This document shows, piece by piece, positions 7,099 through 13,853 of a stretch of 14,026 bases of DNA; within the stretch, counting starts at the first letter, position 1; every line of letters begins with the position of its first letter. Location: assembly GCA_022571135.1 (NCBI GenBank), contig JACZYK010000035.1:1-14026 (forward strand), written 5' to 3'. The notes below the pieces were generated by a model. It made no database searches and had not been told where the DNA came from. It saw nothing but the letters and a program-made list of their open reading frames with translations. Made by a program: the position numbers and the translations under genes. The DNA is from Bacteroidota bacterium (lineage in GTDB: Bacteria; Bacteroidota; Rhodothermia; Rhodothermales; UBA10348).

Positions 7099-7866
7099 AT
7101 GGAAGAAGGTTTGAATAACGATATCCCCCAGACTGCCGGCCCCGCCGAGAATCAAAGCGAAGGAGCTCGCATAGAGCGACTCGGCCCATCGCTTCTCGAG
7201 CGCGTCACGGAGGCGTTGATCTTCGCCTCGGACGAACCGATTATCGCCGCACAGATTGCTCGCATTTATTCCGACGTTACAGGGGAGGAGGCGCCGCGGA
7301 GACAGGAAATCGAAGACGCGGTCGTCAGTCTGAACGCCTCCTACGATCTCTTAGAGAGATCGTTCAGGATCAACAACTGGGCGGGTGGATATCGGATGGC
7401 GACCATCCCGGATGTAACGGCCTATGTGCAGGTACTCCATAGTGATGCCAGGCAGCGGAAATTAACCAGATCCCTCATGGAGACGGTTGCGATTCTGGCT
7501 TATCGCCAACCCGTACCCAAGTCCGAAGTGGATTTTGTACGCGGGGTTGACTGTGACTATGCCATTCGAAAACTACTCGAATACGGCATCATTGACGTTG
7601 TGGGCAGGTCCGAATCCGTCGGAAAACCGCTTCTCTACGGAACGACTGACCGCTTCCTGGAGTTGTTCGGCCTTAATTCTGTGTCGGACTTGCCGAATCT
7701 TCGGGAACTGGAGGCCATTCTCGACGATCCGGCGTTTCAAAGAGAAAAAGCGAAGTTGCTCATGACGTCCGGCCTGCACATGACCATGTCTGAGGATGTA
7801 CCGGAAGTCGACTCGATACAAGCGAACCCACCAGAATCGGATGCCCAGAGCGAACAGGAGATATAA
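7099..7866 (+). CDS. scpB: Segregation and condensation protein B
   Basis: ScpB dimers bind the ScpA linker and regulate SMC. The product has 255 residues. After a variable N-terminus of about 30 residues come two winged-helix domains with family blocks: VTEALIFASDEPI (36-48), GGYRMAT (96-102), LMETVAILAYRQPVPKSEV (126-144) with RGVD, and GKPLLYGTTDRFLELFGL (175-192). The C-terminal 25 residues are acidic and unconserved in appearance. This tail is encoded where the next gene, the RluB-type synthase, overlaps in another frame. The start is ATG at 7099, 5 nt after scpA. No strong ribosome binding site is visible, so translational coupling to scpA is likely. Confidence 0.93.
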   Translation: MEEGLNNDIPQTAGPAENQSEGARIERLGPSLLERVTEALIFASDEPIIAAQIARIYSDVTGEEAPRRQEIEDAVVSLNASYDLLERSFRINNWAGGYRMATIPDVTAYVQVLHSDARQRKLTRSLMETVAILAYRQPVPKSEVDFVRGVDCDYAIRKLLEYGIIDVVGRSESVGKPLLYGTTDRFLELFGLNSVSDLPNLRELEAILDDPAFQREKAKLLMTSGLHMTMSEDVPEVDSIQANPPESDAQSEQEI

Positions 7867-8665
7867 ACCGTCTGAGAAGAGATCAGGCCGAGCCGGCCCG
7901 GACCATAAACGGGGTAAAGCCCCCAAGGTCGAGAACACGTCCGATAAAATCAGACTGAATCGTTTTATTGCCAAAGCAGGGGTCTGCTCGCGCCGGGACG
8001 CCGACAAACTGATCACGGAGGGGCGAGTCAGCGTGAATTCTCAGGTAGTCCGTACGCTTGGAGTACAGATTTCCACGAAGGACAATGTCTCCGTAAACGG
8101 TAGGCGGATCGTGCCTGCTCACCACGTCTACCTGTTGATGAACAAGCCGTCGGATACTATAACCACGACATCGGATGAGAAAGGCAGGCCATCTGTCCTC
8201 GATCTGATCAAAAATCCTGACCTTAAGAAAGCCGGATTATTTCCGGTTGGCAGGCTCGATCGACATACGACAGGCCTCCTTCTGATCACAAATGATGGTA
8301 CGCTGGCGCATCGCCTCATGCACCCCAGCTACGAGATCGAAAAACTATACCGAGTAACGATGAAAGAGCCGCTTACCGACGAACTCCTGGATAAGCTCAG
8401 GACTGGCGTCGAGCTGGACGAGGGTATGGTGGCTGTAGATCGAGTAGAATTCATACAGGGGAAGGACGGACGGGAAGTAGGTATCTCTATTCACGAAGGG
8501 AGGAATCGACAGGTCAGACGAATGTTCGAAGCCCTCGGGCGGGAGGTCCACAAGCTCGAAAGGGTCAGATATGCGGGACTGTCCGCAACAGGAATCCGGA
8601 GGGGAAAGTGGCGCCGTTTGAAAAGACAGGAAGTAGCCGGCCTATACAAACTTGTTAAGCTTTAA
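7841..8665 (+). CDS. rluB: 23S rRNA pseudouridine synthase, RluB/RsuA family
   Basis: This enzyme converts a uridine in 23S rRNA (U2605 in E. coli RluB) to pseudouridine. From the ATG at 7841 the product has 274 residues. A very basic N-terminus of about 35 residues leads to an S4 RNA-binding domain (about 37-90; RLNRFIAKAGVCSRRDADKL). The catalytic domain follows, with GRLDRHTTGLLLITNDG (137-153), whose D140 is the expected catalytic aspartate. The C-terminal block GRNRQVRRMFEALG (220-233) is diagnostic of RsuA/RluB/RluE/RluF. An upstream ATG at 7796, directly after GAGG, would add 15 basic residues and widen the overlap with scpB from 26 to 71 nt. I prefer the shorter overlap but cannot exclude the longer form. 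scpA-scpB-rluB is a common bacterial order. The choice of RluB over RsuA is inferred from this context. Confidence 0.9.
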   Translation: MPRANRRYKPSEKRSGRAGPDHKRGKAPKVENTSDKIRLNRFIAKAGVCSRRDADKLITEGRVSVNSQVVRTLGVQISTKDNVSVNGRRIVPAHHVYLLMNKPSDTITTTSDEKGRPSVLDLIKNPDLKKAGLFPVGRLDRHTTGLLLITNDGTLAHRLMHPSYEIEKLYRVTMKEPLTDELLDKLRTGVELDEGMVAVDRVEFIQGKDGREVGISIHEGRNRQVRRMFEALGREVHKLERVRYAGLSATGIRRGKWRRLKRQEVAGLYKLVKL

Positions 8666-8667
8666 TT

Positions 8668-8673
8668 TATAAT
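8668..8673 (+). promoter_or_regulatory. TATAAT box in AT-rich spacer before guaB, possible promoter
   Basis: A perfect TATAAT lies in an A/T-rich stretch (8656-8674) right after the rluB stop and about 52 nt before the chosen guaB start. No good -35 hexamer is found at 16-18 nt; the sequence at 8645-8650 is TACAAA. It is a plausible separate promoter for guaB, but it could be chance in AT-rich DNA. Confidence 0.25.
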
Positions 8674-8725
8674 AGTGATCCCGGCAAAATTTTCAGATGC
8701 GACGTCCAACAATGGTTGCCAAACG

Positions 8726-10195
8726 ATGCGAGAGAAGTTCAGGTCCGAAGGTCTTACATACGACGACGTTTTGCTCGTCCCGGCCAAGTCAGAAGTAATG
8801 CCGAGAGAGGTCTCGACGGCGACCCAGCTGACGAGAAATATCAAACTGACGATTCCTATCCTGTCGGCCGCGATGGACACCGTGACAGAGTCCGATATGG
8901 CCATCGCTCTGGCTCGTGAAGGCGGTGTTGGCGTGCTCCACAAAAACATGTCCATCGAGCAGCAGTCGGCCGAGGTAAGACGGGTCAAGCGCTCCGAAAG
9001 CGGCATGATAATGGACCCCATCACACTTCTTCCGCAAGATACGGTCAGAGATGCAAGGGCCCAGATGGCCCGTCATTCAATAGGTGGCATCCCGATCGTC
9101 GACGCATCTTCGCGGCTGTTGGGTATTGTAACGAACCGGGATCTTCGATTCCAGACGGACAGTGGGTCCAGGTTGGAGGATATAATGACACCGCTGCCGC
9201 TGGTCACGGCGCCTGTTGGCACGACGCTGGAGGAGGCGGAAGCCCTGCTTCAAGCCCACAAAATTGAAAAATTGCCTGTTATAGACGATGCCGGTCAAAT
9301 GAAGGGCCTGATTACCTTCAAAGACATACAGAAGAAGAGGCAGTTTCCCAATGCGTGCAAAGACCTGCTCGGACGACTCCGCATTGGTGCGGCGGTCGGA
9401 ATAACCGAGGATATTATCGAGCGCGTCACGGGACTCGTCGAAGCGGGCGTCGATTTCGTGACGATCGATACGGCCCACGGGCACTCAAGGGGAGTCCTGA
9501 ATACGGTAGAGAAAGTGAAAGTAGAATTTGCGGATCTCGATATAGTGGCCGGCAATGTGGCTACGCGCGAGGCTACGCTGGATCTGATATCGGTGGGAGC
9601 AGACGCCGTCAAAGTTGGAATAGGTCCCGGATCTATTTGCACGACCCGAATAGTGGCCGGTGTCGGAGTTCCCCAATTGAGCGCGGTGTTGGAGTGTTCG
9701 GAAGCAGGCAGGGAAAAGGGGATCCCGGTTATCGCTGATGGCGGTATTCGCCACACGGGTGATATTCCGAAAGCCCTGGCCGCAGGCGGACATAGCGTGA
9801 TGATCGGAGGGCTGTTCGCGCGGGTTGAGGAAAGCCCCGGAGAAACCATTTTACTTGAAGGACGGAAGTATAAATCCTACCGGGGAATGGGCTCGATCGG
9901 CGCCATGGAAGCGGGCAGCAAGGATCGCTACTTCCAGGATGTGGAAGACGATATAAAGAAACTGATTCCTGAGGGTATTGAAGGCCGGGTTCCATATGGC
10001 GGTACCCTCCACGAGGTCGTTTACCAGATGATCGGTGGATTGCGCTCGGCGATGGGGTATTGCGGCTGTGCGACGATCGCGGATCTCTACGAACTGGGCC
10101 AGTTTGTTCGAATCACCTCTTCCGGGTATCAGGAGAGTCACCCCCACGATGTCTTCATCACGAAGGAGTCGCCGAACTACAGTATCCGCTCTTAA
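8726..10195 (+). CDS. guaB: Inosine-5'-monophosphate dehydrogenase
   Basis: GuaB oxidises IMP to XMP with NAD+, the committed step to guanine nucleotides, as a cytoplasmic tetramer. From the ATG at 8726 the product has 489 residues, the standard length. It begins MREKFRSEGLTYDDVLLVPA, and 'EGLTYDDVLL.P' is the usual N-terminus. Two CBS domains, which bind regulatory nucleotides in this family, are inserted at about 93-150 and 153-205. The catalytic loop GPGSICTTR (300-308) holds Cys305. The phosphate-binding DGGIRHTGDI (338-347), YRGMGS (385-390) and the flap GRVPYGG (420-426, with the Arg/Tyr pair R421 and Y424) are all present. A GTG at 8675 would add 17 unconserved residues and is disfavoured. 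No strong ribosome binding site precedes 8726. The M24 peptidase starts 19 nt after the stop. Confidence 0.97.
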   Translation: MREKFRSEGLTYDDVLLVPAKSEVMPREVSTATQLTRNIKLTIPILSAAMDTVTESDMAIALAREGGVGVLHKNMSIEQQSAEVRRVKRSESGMIMDPITLLPQDTVRDARAQMARHSIGGIPIVDASSRLLGIVTNRDLRFQTDSGSRLEDIMTPLPLVTAPVGTTLEEAEALLQAHKIEKLPVIDDAGQMKGLITFKDIQKKRQFPNACKDLLGRLRIGAAVGITEDIIERVTGLVEAGVDFVTIDTAHGHSRGVLNTVEKVKVEFADLDIVAGNVATREATLDLISVGADAVKVGIGPGSICTTRIVAGVGVPQLSAVLECSEAGREKGIPVIADGGIRHTGDIPKALAAGGHSVMIGGLFARVEESPGETILLEGRKYKSYRGMGSIGAMEAGSKDRYFQDVEDDIKKLIPEGIEGRVPYGGTLHEVVYQMIGGLRSAMGYCGCATIADLYELGQFVRITSSGYQESHPHDVFITKESPNYSIRS

Positions 10196-10214
10196 GGCCC
10201 TAGTTCGCTAAAAT

Positions 10215-11297
10215 ATGGCCTACGCCTACGATAATAGAGCTCGCCGGATCGAAGCACTTCTGGACATGCATTCGGCTGATGCCCTTCTACTATCGAGCCT
10301 GTCCGATATTCGATGGGCCTGCGGTTTCACGGGTTCAAGTGGTTTATTGCTGCTTGTCAGCGGCTCGTCTGTGTTCGTGACGGACGGAAGATATGCCACC
10401 CAGGCGGCAGAAGAGGTGTTCGTTGATGATATTGTGATAGCCGACAACGAGTTAATCGGCGTTTTGCCCGAGGCTCTGAACAAGTTCTCTATCCTGCGCC
10501 TTCTGATACAGAGCGACCATCTGACTCTGGAACGCGTCGAGAAACTTGAGTTGCTTTCGCCTTCTGTGACGCAAGTCCCCGGATCCGGGCTCCTGAGGGA
10601 ACTGCGGGCCAGAAAGGATGCAGAGGAAATCAGCCAGATTCAGGCTGCTCTCGAGATTACGGAGTCCGCACTGGAATCTGCACTGGAAATTGTCCAGCCC
10701 GGCATTAGCGAATACGAACTGGCAACGGAGTTGGAATACCGGCAAAAGCGGAGTGGGGCAGAGGGGGCCTCGTTCAGTACGATTGTGGCCTTTGGATCAA
10801 ATTCGGCGCTACCCCATGCCCGGGCCGGAAACCGTGTCTTGAAGAAAGGTGAGACGATACTCATCGACCTTGGATGTCTAGTAAATGGATATGCCTCGGA
10901 TTTGACACGAACCCTCTTTTTCGGAAATCCCGATGAAAGGTTTCTAGAGGTCTACGATGTTGTTAGACGGGCGGTCGCGGCTGCAGAATTTTCGGCATGC
11001 GCCGGCCAGTCTGGATCCCAACTAGATCGAGCAGGGCGAGACGTCATTGATAAGGCAGGGTTCGGTAAGGATTTCGTGCATAGTCTGGGGCATGGAGTAG
11101 GTCTCGACATACACGAATGGCCCCGGATCAATAAACGGGCACACGAGAATCTACCGCTGAACTCGGTCCTGACGATCGAACCGGGAATCTACCTTCCGAC
11201 CGAATTCGGAGTTCGTATCGAGGATATGATTGTACTTGAGTCCGAAGGAAGCAGGCGCCTCAACCATACCTCGACGGAATTAGTCATTCTCAAGTAA
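10215..11297 (+). CDS. M24 family Xaa-Pro (amino)peptidase
   Basis: This 360-residue metallopeptidase has aminopeptidase P/prolidase architecture. It should cleave Xaa-Pro bonds in peptides, using two metal ions. The N-terminal creatinase-like domain (about 10-130) shows DIRWACGFTGSSG (31-43) and VTDGRYATQAAEE (55-67). The C-terminal pita-bread domain (about 138-355) carries all five expected metal ligands: D218 (ILIDLG), D229 (ASDLTRT), H293 (SLGHGVGLDIHE), E322 (TIEPGIYLP) and E336 (VRIEDM). H200 in LPHARAG corresponds to the substrate-site histidine. No signal peptide is visible, so it is probably cytoplasmic. The start ATG at 10215 has no clear ribosome binding site. The deiodinase-like gene follows 9 nt downstream, which suggests cotranscription. 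Choosing between PepP and PepQ would need phylogeny. Confidence 0.92.
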   Translation: MAYAYDNRARRIEALLDMHSADALLLSSLSDIRWACGFTGSSGLLLLVSGSSVFVTDGRYATQAAEEVFVDDIVIADNELIGVLPEALNKFSILRLLIQSDHLTLERVEKLELLSPSVTQVPGSGLLRELRARKDAEEISQIQAALEITESALESALEIVQPGISEYELATELEYRQKRSGAEGASFSTIVAFGSNSALPHARAGNRVLKKGETILIDLGCLVNGYASDLTRTLFFGNPDERFLEVYDVVRRAVAAAEFSACAGQSGSQLDRAGRDVIDKAGFGKDFVHSLGHGVGLDIHEWPRINKRAHENLPLNSVLTIEPGIYLPTEFGVRIEDMIVLESEGSRRLNHTSTELVILK

Positions 11298-11306
11298 TCC
11301 AAGCCG

Positions 11307-11975
11307 ATGATCCGTCCGGAATTCATTCCATACAAACATCCTTGCTCATTTTCTGAGGCAGAAATGAAAAATCGAGCAGAGGAATTTCGAGATGATCTAC
11401 GAGCGCGCCGAACGGTACGGTCTTATTCGGAGAGAGCGATTCCAGAGGGAGTGATCGAATACTGTCTCGAGGCAGCACTCACGGCGCCAAGTGGAGCCAA
11501 TCAGCAGCCGTGGCACTTCGTCGTAATTCGGGATCCGGTAATCAAGAAGAAGATCCGTACAGCGGCGGAAGCAGAAGAGAGAGCGTTTTATTCAGGGAGA
11601 GCGCCTGATGAGTGGCTGGAGGCGCTTCGTTCTCTCGGAACAGACGAGCACAAGCCGTTTCTTGAGACGGCTCCGGTGCTGATTGCCGTCTTCGCGAAAA
11701 ACTATGAAATACGCGATTCCGGACAGAGGAGAAAAAATTACTACGTGCAGGAATCTGTCGGGATCTCGACGGGTATTCTGATCACAGCCCTTCACAGGTG
11801 CGGTCTTTCCATGCTGACCCACACACCGAGCCCGATGGGATTCCTCAATGAGATACTCGATCGTCCCGTGAACGAGCGAGCGTATCTACTTCTGGTAGTC
11901 GGTTATGCGTCCGATGACGCAGTGGTCCCTGAGATAGAAAAGAAAAAACTCTCAGATGTCGCTTCATTTTTCTAG
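11307..11975 (+). CDS. Nitroreductase-fold flavoprotein, iodotyrosine deiodinase (IYD)-like
   Basis: This 222-residue FMN enzyme of the nitroreductase fold looks like iodotyrosine deiodinase, which reductively removes iodide (or bromide/chloride) from halotyrosines. FMN-site blocks are RRTVRSYS (34-41), TAPSGANQQPW (59-69) and THTPSPM (171-177). The active-site lid holds E91, Y95 and K116 in EERAFY...GTDEHKPFLE. The spacings of +4 and +21 are exactly those of human IYD E157, Y161 and K182, which hold the zwitterion of the amino acid. Plain nitroreductases lack this triad. YYVQESVGIS (145-154) and the ending VVPEIEKKKL (206-215) also resemble IYD. There is no transmembrane anchor, unlike the mammalian enzyme. 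The ATG at 11307 keeps the whole conserved N-terminus. It lies 9 nt after the M24 peptidase. IYD-like assignment is strong; the physiological substrate is inferred. Confidence 0.85.
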   Translation: MIRPEFIPYKHPCSFSEAEMKNRAEEFRDDLRARRTVRSYSERAIPEGVIEYCLEAALTAPSGANQQPWHFVVIRDPVIKKKIRTAAEAEERAFYSGRAPDEWLEALRSLGTDEHKPFLETAPVLIAVFAKNYEIRDSGQRRKNYYVQESVGISTGILITALHRCGLSMLTHTPSPMGFLNEILDRPVNERAYLLLVVGYASDDAVVPEIEKKKLSDVASFF

Positions 11976-11980
11976 GATCA

Positions 11981-12003
11981 CCCTTGTTTTTTAAAAATTA
12001 GGG
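11981..12003. other. A/T-rich imperfect palindrome between deiodinase-like and glycosyltransferase genes
   Basis: CCCT (11981-11984) and AGGG (12000-12003) bracket a T-run and an A-run. They pair as CCCT/AGGG, one mismatch, one G-T, then four T-A pairs around a 3-nt loop. In RNA it could be a weak hairpin, possibly the end of the upstream transcript. In DNA it could be a protein-binding or promoter-upstream element. The AGGGA at 12000-12004 also serves as a possible ribosome binding site for the ATG at 12014. Confidence 0.25.
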
Positions 12004-12013
12004 ACTCGCCGCC

Positions 12014-13288
12014 ATGAAAAAGCGTCTCCTGCTCATCGCCTACTACTTTCCACCTCTGGGACTGAGCGGGGTTCAGCGCGTGGCAAAATTCGCAAAATAT
12101 CTTCCGGACGAGGGGTGGGATGTAACGGTTGTAACACCCTCGCCGGGTGCATATTTCGCCTACGACGAATCGCTGTTGTCCGATGTAGACCGGCCAGGTG
12201 TGTTCATCGCGAGAACCCGATCAATCGATCCAACGAGACTGGCCGCGAAGCGGGCGGTCTCGCTCCCCGGTGAGCGGCGGAGGCGCTGGTTCTCTCTATT
12301 CAGTCAAACGTTGTTTCAACCGGACAACAAGATTGGCTGGTACCCGTTCGCCGTCCGAAAAGGACGGGATATTCTCAGGCAACAACGCTTTGATGCAATC
12401 ATGTCTTCTGCGCCGCCCTATACGGGGCATATGGTGGCCGGGGCGCTTGCGCGTGAGTTCGGTCTTCCATTGTTCCTGGATTATCGGGATGACTGGCTGG
12501 AAAATCCCAGGCATACGTACCCGAGCGCGTGGCATCGTCGTCTGTCGGCCCGGAAGGAGAGGCGTGTCCTGCAGACAGCGTCCGCGATAAGCGTCATAAA
12601 TGAGCCGATACGAACGTCAATCCTTTCACGCTGCGAAGGACTTGTGGACGCGAGTGACATCTTTGTCTTACCTCATGGATATGATCCGGAAGATTTTCGC
12701 GACGTGAACACCTCCATCGATACTGATAAAATGGAATTTCTCTATTCGGGAGTGTTTTACGACGCTCAGCGTCCAGACACATTCCTGAAGGGTCTCGAGA
12801 GGTTTCTGGCTCAGCGGCCCGAGGCCAGATCGATTATTTCAGCGAGATTTTTGGGCCTTCTTCCCGCTGACACGCCGGTTCTTTTGCGAAGTCTGGGCAT
12901 CGAGGATATTGTTCGACACGATGGTTATGTGCCGCATTCGGAGGTCGTGAAGGCGATTTCCCACGCGAGCGTGCTCTGGATGACCATTGGCAGACGGCGC
13001 GGCGCGGAAGGCATTTCTACCGGAAAACTGTTCGAATACTTTGGCTCGAGGAAGCCCATTCTAGGTCTCGTTCCAGAAGGAACGGCTAGGAAGCAACTCG
13101 AACAGTACGGGGCATCTCGAATCGTGTCACCGGATGATGTGGAAGGGGCCGCCGCGGCGATAGGTGCACTGTTCGACCTCTGGAACTCCCGGAGCCTTCC
13201 GGTGCCCGACGAGACATTCGTTTCCCGCCATGACCGGAAGCTGCATGCGAGGACGCTCGCCATGAAGCTGAATCGTATCGTGGAGTAA
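12014..13288 (+). CDS. Glycosyltransferase, GT4-like (GT-B fold)
   Basis: The 424-residue product looks like a retaining GT-B glycosyltransferase that transfers a sugar from a nucleotide-sugar donor to a polysaccharide or lipid-linked acceptor at the cytoplasmic face of the membrane. The N-terminal domain has the family's opening YYFPPLGLSGVQRVAKFAKY (10-29). SSAPPYTGHMVAGALAREFG (131-150) follows, then LFLDYRDDW (153-161), where many members have DYRDPW. The C-terminal domain shows LYSGVFYD (243-250), HDGYVPHSEV (302-311) and the donor-site block ISTGKLFEYFGSRKPIL (334-350). The first Glu of the classic EX7E motif is replaced by neighbouring small residues, as in several GT4 subfamilies. No membrane segments are evident. 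The start ATG follows AGGGA. No other polysaccharide gene is adjacent; the GalE-like gene lies about 6 kb upstream. Acceptor and sugar are unknown. Confidence 0.85.
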   Translation: MKKRLLLIAYYFPPLGLSGVQRVAKFAKYLPDEGWDVTVVTPSPGAYFAYDESLLSDVDRPGVFIARTRSIDPTRLAAKRAVSLPGERRRRWFSLFSQTLFQPDNKIGWYPFAVRKGRDILRQQRFDAIMSSAPPYTGHMVAGALAREFGLPLFLDYRDDWLENPRHTYPSAWHRRLSARKERRVLQTASAISVINEPIRTSILSRCEGLVDASDIFVLPHGYDPEDFRDVNTSIDTDKMEFLYSGVFYDAQRPDTFLKGLERFLAQRPEARSIISARFLGLLPADTPVLLRSLGIEDIVRHDGYVPHSEVVKAISHASVLWMTIGRRRGAEGISTGKLFEYFGSRKPILGLVPEGTARKQLEQYGASRIVSPDDVEGAAAAIGALFDLWNSRSLPVPDETFVSRHDRKLHARTLAMKLNRIVE

Positions 13289-13294
13289 TACGAG

Positions 13295-13332
13295 TGCCTG
13301 GGCCTGTTAACACTGCCTGGAGCCGCCTGTTA
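13295..13332 (+). repeat. Two tandem imperfect copies of a GCCTG-rich unit
   Basis: Copy 1 (13295-13309) is TGCCTGGGCCTGTTA. Copy 2 is TGCCTG (13314-13319), a five-base insertion, then GCCTGTTA (13325-13332). The pentamer GCCTG occurs four times in 34 bases. It lies just after the glycosyltransferase stop, in the 142-nt spacer before the ATPase-fold gene. It could be a chance duplication or a binding site for a regulator of the downstream gene. Confidence 0.35.
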
Positions 13333-13363
13333 GCTGACCCTGATAAGCCGAATCTGTTTTTTG

Positions 13364-13371
13364 TAGTTTTG
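13364..13371 (+). promoter_or_regulatory. Bacteroidota-type -7 box (TAnnTTTG) before the ATPase-fold gene
   Basis: TAGTTTTG exactly fits the -7 consensus TAnnTTTG known from Bacteroidota promoters. It lies 60 nt before the ATG at 13431, giving a leader of about 50 nt. No clear TTG/TTTG -33 element sits at the usual distance upstream, so only half the promoter is supported. It depends on the phylum guess being right. Confidence 0.25.
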
Positions 13372-13430
13372 GACCTTCGTTTCTACAGTTTGATTCGCCC
13401 AATAAAAAGCACCGGCATCGGTCTTCATCC

Positions 13431-13853
13431 ATGAGCTCTGCCCCGCAAAAACCTGATAATACATTGCGAATGGTGCTGCAGAGCTCTTTCTCCGAACTGG
13501 AAGCGGCGATTGATAAGACACAGGGCTTCTTTTCGGAAATAGTGGATGACGAGGAATTCCTCTATAAGATTGTACTTCTCGCCAGCGAGGCCATGACCAA
13601 TGCCATGGAGCACGGGAACGGTCTCGATGCGTCGAAAAACGTAACCGTCGATCTGGTTGAAAAGAGCGATTCGCTCGAGATCTGGGTTGAGGACGAGGGA
13701 GACGGATTCGATCGTACCTCCGTCGCCGACCCGCTCGCAGACGAACACCTCCTGGATGAAGGCGGACGAGGACTTTTTCTCATAGAACAGCTGGCGGACG
13801 ACGTGCGATATGAACTGAACGGCAGGCGTCTGGGAATCCTTTTCAGGAAATAG
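13431..13853 (+). CDS. Stand-alone RsbW/SpoIIAB-like ATP-binding protein (putative anti-sigma factor / serine kinase)
   Basis: This 140-residue protein is a single GHKL (HATPase_c) domain of the anti-sigma/serine-kinase type. Such proteins hold a sigma factor or phosphorylate a STAS-domain antagonist in partner-switching control. The N box is EAMTNAMEHGN (53-63), with the Mg-coordinating N57 and, two turns on, E60-H61. The G1 box is DEGDGFD (88-94). The G2 box is GGRGLFLIEQLAD (111-123), the typical 'GRGL.Li..l.D' of RsbW-like proteins. There is no His-kinase dimerisation domain and no membrane segment. No STAS antagonist, PP2C phosphatase or sigma factor is next to it in the window. The ATG at 13431 has no ribosome binding site. 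Its 3' end overlaps the convergent miaA by 11 nt. The fold is certain; the partner is unknown. Confidence 0.88.
   Translation: MSSAPQKPDNTLRMVLQSSFSELEAAIDKTQGFFSEIVDDEEFLYKIVLLASEAMTNAMEHGNGLDASKNVTVDLVEKSDSLEIWVEDEGDGFDRTSVADPLADEHLLDEGGRGLFLIEQLADDVRYELNGRRLGILFRK

Noticed and set aside
8675..8725. GTG start for guaB giving 17 extra residues
   Set aside because: The added residues are not part of IMP dehydrogenase, and the ATG at 8726 gives the standard N-terminus and a length of 489.
9295..9849. A 184-codon - strand frame inside guaB
   Set aside because: It is Ser/Thr/Pro/Ile-rich, as expected for a mirror frame of the IMP dehydrogenase core, with no motifs.
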